A stretch of DNA of 64,000 nucleotides, from assembly GCA_018267825.1 (NCBI GenBank), contig JAFDXR010000008.1, positions 372,001 through 436,000 of the forward strand, given 5' to 3'. The notes under the pieces are model-generated. The model was not told the DNA's origin and made no database searches. It saw only the letters and a list, made by a program, of their open reading frames with translations. A program made the position numbers and the translations under genes. This DNA comes from Bacteroidota bacterium (lineage in GTDB: Bacteria; Bacteroidota; Bacteroidia; B-17B0; Aurantibacillaceae). Below, piece by piece: positions 26,701-35,287 of this stretch (position 1 is its first letter; each line of letters starts with the position of its first letter).

Positions 26701-29700
26701 GTTGTCAAGACAATACGCAAAAAAATGTCTGAATAAAATATCTTTCGCTTCGAGATAACAACCAGGAGTCGAAATCTCGCCTTCCATCATGTCCAACGGC
26801 TCCTCGTAATAAAACAAATCGTGCGCCTTGCTTTGAGCAAAATTTGTTATTAAAGCTGAACCAGATGAACGACCCGCACGTCCAACTCGCTGAAGGAAAT
26901 TTGAGGTCAGCGGTGGTACGGAATTATTAATTGCTGTATTCAAGGTCCCAATGTCGATACCCATTTCAAGCGTTGAAGTAGCAACAATGGTGTTTAATGA
27001 ATTAAAATTGGGTCTCTCTTTAAAATCAAACTCCTTTTGTTCACGGTCTTTTCGTTCAAGTATTCCAGTATGTTCAGCAGCGTATATTCTCGGTGAGCGA
27101 TTACGATTGTAGACTAACTGATAATAATTTGGCTTTGCTTTTGGTGTTGCTTTATATGAACCTGTTCTACATGTGTAGTCAAGGCAATTAGTTAGCGCTG
27201 TTAACCTATCAGATTCCGCCACACTTATAGTTGATGCACAAACGTCACATTCATATTTTCTAACTTTATTTTCAACTTGTATTACAGAAGGAACGATAGC
27301 ATAATTGAAATAATCATCTTTACCACCCTTATTCATGATGCCTACCTCGACAAACACTTCAAATAGCTTTTGATAGAACTCGTTCACGATAGCGTGATGG
27401 TGCGATGCCATCTGAAATGACTTAATGAAGTAATAGCGATACCAATTGTTGGAATTCGTAAACGTAGAATCCAAAAGTCCTCTTCCATGAGCCTCAGTTG
27501 TGACTAATCTCGGAAACCTTGATTTCTTACCAAAATATTTATTCAAGAAATGTCGGTTGTCACTATTCCAATTCAAATCCCAAAGTTGAAGTCCATTATT
27601 TCTGAACTTACTTAGGTATTCATGGTCAACACCCCCTCTTGTTCTTACCCTATGGAGAATTCCATTTATAAATGGCAAGAAAATCTCTTCAGTTATTGTT
27701 CCAAGATTATTCTGCATCAGCCACTCCTTTATTGCTGGAAATACGGCAACAACTTTTTGTTCATCAAATTTTACAGCTGAGGCACCCGATTTTTCAAGCG
27801 TTCTACCTAACAATGCGTTGTGACCAAACTCTATCGAAGTCTCCCATCGCATTCGCTCATCGAATTCGTTCTTAAATGCAGTTGTAAAGTTGTTTCCTAC
27901 ACGGTAATCGGTATTAATATCAGCTTTGGCTTTATAGTCTGCTGGGAAGAAACGATAGTAGTATGCTTGTTCTGGATTTTGACCAGACTCATCTGAATTT
28001 GTTTTCCAATAATTTATAAACTCTTCTTGGAGTTGCGCCAAGTTTAAAATTGGGCCTTTTTCATTAATCACTTTTTGCAAAGAAGCACGGAATGTGAAGC
28101 GGTAGTTACGTGCTTCAACAAATCCTGCCTGATGAGCCGCATCTTGCACACTATTGGTAAAAGCGAGAATCTTACGATACTTATCCGTTCTTGGGTCCAG
28201 GTCAGAAGCTAACACCTGACTCACAGTAATACTTGATAGCGTTGCAATGCGAGTACCAATAATATTTAGTGTGTTCTCAGTATTACACTCTGGGCAAACA
28301 TGTCTACTTCTTGAATCTGTTAGTTTTCTTACAGCATGAATTTTGAAGGCTTCCTTACCACCTTTCTCAAGAAGAGTTAAATCCACAGGATGCAAAAAAT
28401 CATCAATAGTGTTTGTTGGTTCGTACTCTTCGATATGCCTATGGTCAGGGGTATTTATTAGATAAACATTCTTGTGGTGTGCGAAGTAATATTCATAAAT
28501 CAGATTCGGTTCAGATGTAAAATGATTCTTATTATCATCCTTAACACCCAACCAACCACTTGCTCCACATTCACGACAGAAGTATGCAGGTAAGGCTTTA
28601 GGTTCGTATTTGTCTCCAACTTTATCTTTCCAGGTAAAAAGTGGATGTTCGTTTACTTCACGCAAAACGCCACTTAGTTCCCTAATCCAAACCTGAATTT
28701 GTAAATACAAAAATGGAAATTTCTTTTCGTTTCCAGATTTAGCTTCACTTATTAAAGCGAGCAATGAATTGATGACTTCTTCACGTGGGCTCAGCTCATT
28801 CTCTTCGTCCCATTCTGGCAAACGCTTAAATTCAGGATTAATATCGGCAAGCTCTCTTAAAAGGTCATCAAGGGATTTAATGTTTTTTGAAGTCAAAGAC
28901 ACAAGGTCCTTAACCAATTTCAGTTTGAGTAATTCAGTTCCTAATTTAGTTTCGTCAAGTGATTCTGATAACTGCCAAAGTCGCTTTTGTCTTCTTATAT
29001 AGTCGGCATATGTTTCATTTTCTCCCAACCTGCTTTCAAGAAGACCCATTTGACGTGGAATGAACTTATCAAGGGCATCTTCCGAAAGAGTAAAGAATTC
29101 ATTAACTGGTAATCGGTTTTCTACTATGATTGAATTTTCATCGAACGATTCTCCGAATACTTTCTCAGCATAATTGGTCAGGAGTATTTTTGATTCTTCG
29201 CCAGCGCCTATTGTTGCTGAAGTTCCAATTGGGCAGATTTGTCCTTTTGGAATATTTAATTTCAATTTTAATCTTCGTATAAGGTTAGCTACATCAGTTC
29301 CTTGGGCTCCATCATATGTATGCAATTCATCAAGAACCAAGAATTGTAAAAGGTCAGTATCTTCCAGATTAAAATTCCAAAGATTATGGAAGTTGTGTCG
29401 CATTAATGCGTAATCCAACATTTTAAAGTTGGTAAGCAAAATATCTGGTGGGCTATCAACAATGCTATCTCGGTTTTCGATAACATGCTTTTCTCCCATT
29501 TCCTTTGGGTATTTCTTTTTGTCCTTTCCTTCTCCAATAAAAAGACCAGCTGTTACTTTCCCTCTAATTCTACTGTCGGCCCAAATTGCTTCAGCCAAAC
29601 GTTTTGCCTGGTCTGTTGCCAAGGCATTCATTGGATAAAGAATAATTACTTTGATTCCACTACGATGAAGATTCTTATAACAATAGTCAAGTATGGGATA

Positions 29701-30036
29701 CAGGAAGCATTCCGTTTTACCTGAAGAAGTACCAGTAGTAATAAGCGTAGCTTGTGGTTTATGAGCTGAGGCAGTGCTTAACCTCTGAAAAGCTTTGTAT
29801 TGATGGTCATATGGTGGAAAGCCAGGCTTTATATCAAGCGGAATAATTTGTGATTCATTTGCTTTAACAAACGGGAGTTTCAATGAAACGTATGGCCCCT
29901 TAAAAATTCCTTCCTCTGTATTATTTATTAAATTGTAAAAGGCATCATGCACTCGCTTATCCTTAAAGCTGAATGTAGCCTTTAGATATTCAAGTATTGA
30001 ATGTTTTACTTCATATGCCTGTTGTAGTGGTAACAT
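23719..30036 (-). CDS. Giant DEAD helicase with DUF1998 (DrmA/DrmB- or DruE-like)
   Basis: A 2,105-residue superfamily 2 protein. Helicase lobe 1 shows TGTSSGKT (101-108), YPMNALA (134-140), DELHTYDG (236-243) and GTSATIG (271-277). A roughly 340-residue insert with CREC (487) and CPEC (581) follows. Lobe 2 has FTNSVQDAA (626), STLEMGIDIG (1021) and QRVGRAGR (1049). Zinc pairs occur at 1343/1346 and 1360/1363. The DUF1998 region has YDNIPGGTGY (1586-1595) and a Cys cluster at 1619, 1621, 1629 and 1632. Residues 1680-1830 resemble a Vsr/DUF559-type nuclease. It is likely the DNA-tracking core of the defence operon. The size and layout equal a DrmA-DrmB fusion or a DruE protein; the sequence alone does not decide. 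Confidence 0.85.
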   Translation of the reverse strand: MLPLQQAYEVKHSILEYLKATFSFKDKRVHDAFYNLINNTEEGIFKGPYVSLKLPFVKANESQIIPLDIKPGFPPYDHQYKAFQRLSTASAHKPQATLITTGTSSGKTECFLYPILDYCYKNLHRSGIKVIILYPMNALATDQAKRLAEAIWADSRIRGKVTAGLFIGEGKDKKKYPKEMGEKHVIENRDSIVDSPPDILLTNFKMLDYALMRHNFHNLWNFNLEDTDLLQFLVLDELHTYDGAQGTDVANLIRRLKLKLNIPKGQICPIGTSATIGAGEESKILLTNYAEKVFGESFDENSIIVENRLPVNEFFTLSEDALDKFIPRQMGLLESRLGENETYADYIRRQKRLWQLSESLDETKLGTELLKLKLVKDLVSLTSKNIKSLDDLLRELADINPEFKRLPEWDEENELSPREEVINSLLALISEAKSGNEKKFPFLYLQIQVWIRELSGVLREVNEHPLFTWKDKVGDKYEPKALPAYFCRECGASGWLGVKDDNKNHFTSEPNLIYEYYFAHHKNVYLINTPDHRHIEEYEPTNTIDDFLHPVDLTLLEKGGKEAFKIHAVRKLTDSRSRHVCPECNTENTLNIIGTRIATLSSITVSQVLASDLDPRTDKYRKILAFTNSVQDAAHQAGFVEARNYRFTFRASLQKVINEKGPILNLAQLQEEFINYWKTNSDESGQNPEQAYYYRFFPADYKAKADINTDYRVGNNFTTAFKNEFDERMRWETSIEFGHNALLGRTLEKSGASAVKFDEQKVVAVFPAIKEWLMQNNLGTITEEIFLPFINGILHRVRTRGGVDHEYLSKFRNNGLQLWDLNWNSDNRHFLNKYFGKKSRFPRLVTTEAHGRGLLDSTFTNSNNWYRYYFIKSFQMASHHHAIVNEFYQKLFEVFVEVGIMNKGGKDDYFNYAIVPSVIQVENKVRKYECDVCASTISVAESDRLTALTNCLDYTCRTGSYKATPKAKPNYYQLVYNRNRSPRIYAAEHTGILERKDREQKEFDFKERPNFNSLNTIVATSTLEMGIDIGTLNTAINNSVPPLTSNFLQRVGRAGRSSGSALITNFAQSKAHDLFYYEEPLDMMEGEISTPGCYLEAKDILFRHFFAYCLDNWSSENPRNNAIPGRIISLRLLNTDLNSSEFLCNRIISFIKAHESKLLNRFIDFYKPDLGEDGKVLDNLRAVMADNTFYTRIKSVFDKLKKEYEYIHAKRKEIDDIIKSNNLPETDEERKALEGEKKALWGLKRLIDKRSILEHLTNVGLLPNYAFPETGVTLNAWVKSNKAKASDSIPTDKQFEIVRSSSVAIREFAPDNHFYSQGHKFAVSGLNTFDWKDPGTLLVKRFCSNCDHIEDSAVSNEASCPKCGDSSWSSAKNKHTFVKISGVKSVNTRENSTLDDSSDERTANLYTVSKHLKFDYKTFQGAWGMKDIPFGIEYVKNVDITEVNLGLSSSADANKITINQHEEIPYHGFVTCKHCGKSTSNPHQIRYVRNFKFHYGYCKHKDKEYLGKSDEVFEEVYLFKEIKTEALKVLLPVQDLESESQVNMFKAGLELGLKKYYKGNPQHLSFINYSEFNAKNGRFDRYLVVYDNIPGGTGYLEKLFNPVEFTDVITKAYHAIRDCGCQYKGKDGCYRCIFTYSNQHIQDELSRAWAERLFKKIVDKSSAWENYTSSLGSLSGNGQIEESELEERFIRSLKNYLLAKGDEGYKFEEFIQDSVLNYKFKLTNGEYSFSYVIRPQFELGPAEGVKYKTRTDFYITLVSIEKNGILINDEAVFSFVKNIAIYLDGYTFHATKDNNRFANDLQKRMAIVESGDKLTWTLSWTDIEKFDAIEKESDAESKQFKRDNLFLERSKFRNTISKYEAIPYWKQYKSSLFDTKNSMDRLLWLLSNPIEIMKRQQKVGLFLSLFQSNFATPSVDEVDIDKVLGSPNQIDSSIQAKIKSQGKFYTFPEVFDNTNFGNIKTGVKVLDLEIKAALWIKTVSDNLEKDKWENFWQVYNVIQEHAVLYNEVSQSPVDNSEMESDKYECLKYHDVSIHSIVKQLIDSKIPFNLDGGFFLEHNGIFAEAMLGFESAKIFIGPQSEADAKMFIEAGYKEVKASDFNIKMIQ

Positions 30037-30407
30037 TAGTCTTCTTGATTGTTGTTAAGTTGTTCAAACCTTTCCTTGTCACCAAACAATACTATATTTT
30101 CCATATAGTATTTAAATCCGTTAAAAAATTCGGCAGCACTTGGTTTACTTATCACTCCTTTGGATTGAAAAAATCGTGAAGTTTTAAAAACTAATTTTAT
30201 GTCTTTCCCATCATCTGAAATGGTAAGTTGATTTAGGTTTGGAACATTTGGGTTTGGGTTAATATTTTCTTCGAAATTAATGGTTATGGTATCTGCTAAT
30301 AAAAACTTTGATTCATATTCCTGAATAATTCCGAAGAGATACGTTCGATATTCCGCATCTCTTAAAAAGTTTGAATTCCCGACTATTACATATTCAATTT
30401 TTGCCAT
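30036..30407 (-). CDS. Small conserved-slot protein of the defence operon, 123 residues
   Basis: No family recognised. The protein begins MAKIEYVIVGNSNFLRD, has a beta-rich centre (DTITINFEENI, DIKLVFKTSRFF) and ends in a helical stretch with QLNNNQED. It starts two bases after the methylase stop, and its last base is the first of the helicase ATG, so it is tightly coupled to both. Such placement suggests a subunit or adaptor of the methylase-helicase complex (inference). Confidence 0.65.
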   Translation of the reverse strand: MAKIEYVIVGNSNFLRDAEYRTYLFGIIQEYESKFLLADTITINFEENINPNPNVPNLNQLTISDDGKDIKLVFKTSRFFQSKGVISKPSAAEFFNGFKYYMENIVLFGDKERFEQLNNNQED

Positions 30408-30409
30408 AA

Positions 30410-33400
30410 TTATTTATTCTTAAAAACTTTTTCAAAGTGCTTCCAGGCTATTTTATAATCCTCAATTCGATTACATTTTGTATATGGAGCGCAGAAAACA
30501 AACTGTTTTCCTCTATATAATTCACTTTTTTCATTTATATACTCATAACATTCTCCTTCGCCCTGTTCTTTGATTTTGTTCCAAATTAATTTGTCTACTC
30601 CAACTCCAATTAATCCTTTGCTACACGTGAAAACAATATCACCCTTTTTATCGTACCAAGTATCGTCTTCATTTTGTTGCAAAGTTGGAAATTGTACGTT
30701 ATAAATCATTATTAAATCTTCTAAAGTTAGCCCTAACCCCATTGCACAGATGACGTCAATTTCAACTAAGGCCATTCTTCTTTCGAATGCATTTCTTAGC
30801 GGGGTATGCCAATTCCATGTCTTTGAAATTGCGCTAAAATCCTTTAGACGCTTATCGAACTTAGACCATTTACAGGCATTAAACAATTCAGTATAAGATT
30901 GGGCCCATAACTCGGAATAATTATTACTCAAGCAATTAAGCAACAACACCCGCAGATTAAGTTCATTAGAATAAATTTCATCAACTGCTAATGGAAAACT
31001 TTGAATTGTACTATCATATAAATTCCCTTTGCCAGTAGTCTTCATGAAAAAATCCATTATAATGGAAGATGAGAGACCGCAAAAACCTAATAAATATTTA
31101 TCATCTTTAAAAAAAACTGAAATCGCTCCATTAGAATGGCTAACTTTTGGAGGTAAAATTACAGGTTTGATGGTTCGTTCAAGAACGGAATCCAGCATTT
31201 TGTTAAATGCACATTTATACGAGTTAATCCACTTTTTTTCATCAAGCGATGGAGTTGAATCAAGAAACTGGTTCAAATCTGGTCCTGGTACAAAATTAGT
31301 TCTGGGTCTAAATGATTCCGATATCAAGTTTAAATCGATGATTTCAAAATCACTTGTTTTTGTACAAACCATCTTAGGGGTTCGATAAAATGGATTCGAT
31401 ACAAAGAAATGTGTTCCGCTATAAATAAGGTCGTAATCTTCTACTGGAAACCCAGTTTTTTCCAGAATTAAACCTCTTTTAGGCGCTGTAGTTTCGTTAA
31501 ACCCATCCGTTACTTTATTTGGAACTTTACGAACTATATACTTAAAACTGGCAAGTACTTTTAAAACATTGCTAATTTCAACAGAATGTATGCCGATAAG
31601 AGGAGTAGAATAATACGAACTGTTCTCTCTACCGTTGAAATCATTTATCATTTTAAGTTCGTCTTCGGTTATTCTAACAACCCGATTCTTATGCCCCTTT
31701 GTATTCCAAAGATTTTTTTCTCTTGCTTTGTCGTAATATTTCAGCCCACCAGGTAATCCCAAACCATTATGAATAAATGACTCATCAATTGTTATAGGGT
31801 GGTAGAGATTATTTATGTTAAAAAAGTCTACTTTATTCTGTAGGCCTCCGTATACATTGATGGAGTAATTCCGTGTATGCATAACTTCACTAAAAAGAGT
31901 CAACTCATTTCTAAACTGAAAGTGATAGCGTAGGCGTCTATAAATTACTGAGCGGATTGCTTCGCCTTCAGGGTCTTCATAAAGTCCGTCAGGATGTATT
32001 AGTCCTATAAGTCCTCGTTCGTTTATTAAATCAAAACTGTTAACTAATATTGCTTTATATAAATTATTCTTCTGCCCACTTAATAAGTGATATAACTGCG
32101 AAGATGCTAATACTTGTTTTAAAGGTTCTACCCCAACTTCTTCATTTACGTAGTCACTCAAAAGAACATTGTCCGATTTCATTTTTTGTTCTATGATGGC
32201 TCTAATTTCAGGAGCAGAAAAATCTCGTATATTATATTCTGGATAGCCTTCAGATAATATTCCCCCTTCATCCATTTCAATATTTACCCAAGGTGGATTT
32301 CCAGCTATTAAATCAAAACCTCCTCTTTCCCAAAACACTTCTAAAAATTCCAATTGTGGATGGAAGAAATAATACCGATTTGACAATTCGCCAACTATTT
32401 TGAGTCTTTGGTTTTCATCAAAAAGGTCTTTTCTTTCCGCATATTCAATTACAACCTCTTCAAATATTTTTGGTGCATCTTCACTTTCTTCACCGATACT
32501 TAGTTGTTCTCCTCCACCATAGAATAATTTTTGCTGGTTGCCTTCCTGGAATTCCTTTTCCGCTTCTTGAATAACTATCTTTTCAATGTCTAACTGAAGA
32601 ATATTTGCAATGTCACTCCAGTATTGCGAACGGTTCGGCAGTTCGTTAGCCTGGCGCACATCCCAAAACCATAAGCTACACCAATAATCCATTACCATCT
32701 TTAACTTAAAGTATGGCGCACTATGTCTGTTGCGCTGGTCGGCCAATTTTTCTTTTTCATCATAGCTTCGCATTTCAAGAATTCCTTGCTCGTTCTTTCT
32801 GGCGGCTCCAAATATATTTTGACGAGAACCTGTCTGAAGATTAATATTTCTTTGAAAACGATAGTACTCGGCTAAGAGTTCATCAATTGAATTGGAAATT
32901 GCTTTTACCCTTTCAAATTCGGTTTTCGATAATGGTTTGGTCCACTCTTTTTTCCACGTACCAACACCTTTTGCAAAGGTTTGGTTTTCTTCTTTAAGTA
33001 TTTTTATCCCTGCCGAAGACACCATGTTCTTATCTGGTAGTAGGAAATGGTAAATTTCGTTTTGCTTACGATTGGTTTTTATTTTTTCGAAATCAGTATT
33101 AGGTTTGAATTCCAACTGCCTTGGAGCTTTCTCCCACCATTCTTTTTTTACAAGCGCCTTTTTGTCCGTCCCTTTGTCATTCTTAACAACTTCATACTCT
33201 TCAATAACGTCCTTTTCTGAATATACCTTTAGCCAAGCACCAACAACAGCATTTCCAACGCATATTCTATTGCTAAAGAAAGGAGTTTCCATATCTCTGT
33301 GAATCACATTCAACCAAAGAGAAAGTTTTCCTAATTCAATTGCAGTTGGGTTTAAATCGACACCATAAACATTATGTGTTGCTATGTATGCTTTTACTTT

Positions 33401-35281
33401 TTGGAGTTCTTCTCGGTATTTGTCTGGTTCAATTTTCCATTCTTTCCTTCCTGAATCTCTTAATTCTTTTTGTCGATATGACACGTAAGCTTCAGCCAAT
33501 TGGTTAATCATTTCGTTATGAAATGCAGCTGCACCCATTGCTGGCTCAAGCAATTTCAAGTCAAGTAATTCAAGGGCTTTCATTTCACCCTTATCAAGCT
33601 TTTCAAGAATTGGTTTTAGCGTATACTTTACTGTACATTGAGTAAGTACTTCAGGCGTATAATACGATGCAGATTTTTGACGGTCACGGCCACTCAGACG
33701 ATAAACAAAGGTTCCTTTTTTAAGAATTACGTCTTCGTGATTATCGTTCTTGAGGATTTCATCTTCCTTGAAATCATCTCGTCTACTACGTGGGACCAAA
33801 TAGGTTCCTTCATCAGGTTTGCCAGCCTTATGCACTTCAATATAATCCTGCTCTGCATAAAAACCTCTGTATGCAAGCAAGCTTTCGTAAACACTACCTA
33901 ACTGGTTAATGCCAAGGTTTGCATACGAAATCCTGCCACGAGCTTTATTACGTTGTTGTTTTGATAGTGAAAGACGGCAAATAATATCCTGCCAAACTTT
34001 GTTTCTAAATTTTACACGATGTAAGTGATGGAGCTTTCTGTCGTCAAAAATTGGAGAGTCTATATGACGAACCTTGAAGCTCTTGTTATGACCATTTTCC
34101 TTTTCACGGTAACCAGAACTTAAAACGTTAAAGAGTTTACTTATTGATTCATGGAAGAAAAATCCATTCAAACTGTTGTCGGAATAAAGCGGAACCTGTT
34201 CCAGGTCACGAAGCATTTCCAAAGAATATCCTTTGTTATAAATCTGGTCATTGCTTGGTAAAATATCCAGGTCCTCTCGACTTTCTGCATAAAATATAAA
34301 AAGAAGGCGATAAATTATCCTTAAGCAATCATCTTTTATCTCCTGCTCAAATTTATCATCCGACTCATCAATATCTTCATTTAATGTCTTCTCTAAATAT
34401 TCCAAGGCTTCATTCGCCAAGGCTTCAACAGCATGGATAATTCCTTCCTTAAGGTCTTTTGTTACTTCATACGCACTTTTATGGCTATCCTCATCTAATT
34501 GGTCCAACAGAACCATATTGCTATCAGGAGCAAGAGTTTCTTTACCAACCAGGAAGTAAAAAAGGGCATAGTAGTTAGCATTTCTGTTAGCTGTAGCTTC
34601 GGAAAAAAGTTCTTCCAAGTCAAACTGCAAATAACTACCACGGAACCATTTCTCCTGCTCAAGTAAATACAAGCCATTTCCTGCCATTAACATGATGTAC
34701 TTAGGGCGAAGGTGTGGCTCAAGCAAGAAAAGCTCAGAAACAGCCTTATTAATGATTACAGGAGATATTTTTACATCTTGTGGAGTAGTGAAAACGTCAG
34801 CCCATTGCAGGCGATGATATTTCTGTGCTGGATTGAACTGTTCTTCATTCTCGATATTATATCGCTGCTCAAACAAACCATCTGGTTCGGTATCATCTTC
34901 TTTAATTAGAGACTGCATTTCCATTATCATCAAATGCGGCTGGTCGCCTCTGTAAAGAATGTGTCTTATGGGTATAACTTCATCTTCCGTTAAATGAAAT
35001 AAGTGGTTGTATTGTGTATGACCACCATCATATCCTAAAGCATTTAAAACAAGTGTGTGGAAATTATGAGTCTCACGAATTTTGTCTTTGGTCCTTAACT
35101 TTCCTTCAATGTACAGCTCTTTATACTGAAAGTACTTTTCTTTGAGTGGGGTTATTTTTTTGTTAAACTCTTTTACATCCTCAGCATTATATCCTGTCTT
35201 CGAAAGAACCTTGGAAATAAAGTCCTCATCAAAGTAGTTTGATGAAAAATAATCGCCCGTATTTTGTATAAACTTTAGCAT
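30410..35281 (-). CDS. Large Eco57I-type adenine-N6 DNA methyltransferase
   Basis: A 1,623-residue protein. The SAM-binding motif I is EPAMGAAAFHNE (579-590), preceded by SYYTPEVLTQ (539-548); an acidic strand is in YGVDLNP (639-645); and the catalytic motif is NPPW (995-998). The gap of about 350 residues between these motifs and the long N-terminal (1-530) and C-terminal (1000-1623) regions match the Eco57I/PglX/DrmMI class. The C-terminal part would hold target recognition. An N-terminal nuclease like that of Eco57I is not evident. No BREX pglZ or brxC is nearby. It follows the SNF2 gene by six bases. It probably marks host DNA as self, in analogy to DISARM DrmMI. Confidence 0.87.
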   Translation of the reverse strand: MLKFIQNTGDYFSSNYFDEDFISKVLSKTGYNAEDVKEFNKKITPLKEKYFQYKELYIEGKLRTKDKIRETHNFHTLVLNALGYDGGHTQYNHLFHLTEDEVIPIRHILYRGDQPHLMIMEMQSLIKEDDTEPDGLFEQRYNIENEEQFNPAQKYHRLQWADVFTTPQDVKISPVIINKAVSELFLLEPHLRPKYIMLMAGNGLYLLEQEKWFRGSYLQFDLEELFSEATANRNANYYALFYFLVGKETLAPDSNMVLLDQLDEDSHKSAYEVTKDLKEGIIHAVEALANEALEYLEKTLNEDIDESDDKFEQEIKDDCLRIIYRLLFIFYAESREDLDILPSNDQIYNKGYSLEMLRDLEQVPLYSDNSLNGFFFHESISKLFNVLSSGYREKENGHNKSFKVRHIDSPIFDDRKLHHLHRVKFRNKVWQDIICRLSLSKQQRNKARGRISYANLGINQLGSVYESLLAYRGFYAEQDYIEVHKAGKPDEGTYLVPRSRRDDFKEDEILKNDNHEDVILKKGTFVYRLSGRDRQKSASYYTPEVLTQCTVKYTLKPILEKLDKGEMKALELLDLKLLEPAMGAAAFHNEMINQLAEAYVSYRQKELRDSGRKEWKIEPDKYREELQKVKAYIATHNVYGVDLNPTAIELGKLSLWLNVIHRDMETPFFSNRICVGNAVVGAWLKVYSEKDVIEEYEVVKNDKGTDKKALVKKEWWEKAPRQLEFKPNTDFEKIKTNRKQNEIYHFLLPDKNMVSSAGIKILKEENQTFAKGVGTWKKEWTKPLSKTEFERVKAISNSIDELLAEYYRFQRNINLQTGSRQNIFGAARKNEQGILEMRSYDEKEKLADQRNRHSAPYFKLKMVMDYWCSLWFWDVRQANELPNRSQYWSDIANILQLDIEKIVIQEAEKEFQEGNQQKLFYGGGEQLSIGEESEDAPKIFEEVVIEYAERKDLFDENQRLKIVGELSNRYYFFHPQLEFLEVFWERGGFDLIAGNPPWVNIEMDEGGILSEGYPEYNIRDFSAPEIRAIIEQKMKSDNVLLSDYVNEEVGVEPLKQVLASSQLYHLLSGQKNNLYKAILVNSFDLINERGLIGLIHPDGLYEDPEGEAIRSVIYRRLRYHFQFRNELTLFSEVMHTRNYSINVYGGLQNKVDFFNINNLYHPITIDESFIHNGLGLPGGLKYYDKAREKNLWNTKGHKNRVVRITEDELKMINDFNGRENSSYYSTPLIGIHSVEISNVLKVLASFKYIVRKVPNKVTDGFNETTAPKRGLILEKTGFPVEDYDLIYSGTHFFVSNPFYRTPKMVCTKTSDFEIIDLNLISESFRPRTNFVPGPDLNQFLDSTPSLDEKKWINSYKCAFNKMLDSVLERTIKPVILPPKVSHSNGAISVFFKDDKYLLGFCGLSSSIIMDFFMKTTGKGNLYDSTIQSFPLAVDEIYSNELNLRVLLLNCLSNNYSELWAQSYTELFNACKWSKFDKRLKDFSAISKTWNWHTPLRNAFERRMALVEIDVICAMGLGLTLEDLIMIYNVQFPTLQQNEDDTWYDKKGDIVFTCSKGLIGVGVDKLIWNKIKEQGEGECYEYINEKSELYRGKQFVFCAPYTKCNRIEDYKIAWKHFEKVFKNK

Positions 35282-35287
35282 TCCTAA

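Noticed and set aside
30410-35281. BREX PglX assignment for the large methylase
   Set aside because: The protein class fits, but no pglZ, brxC, brxA or brxB occurs in the island, so BREX is not supported.
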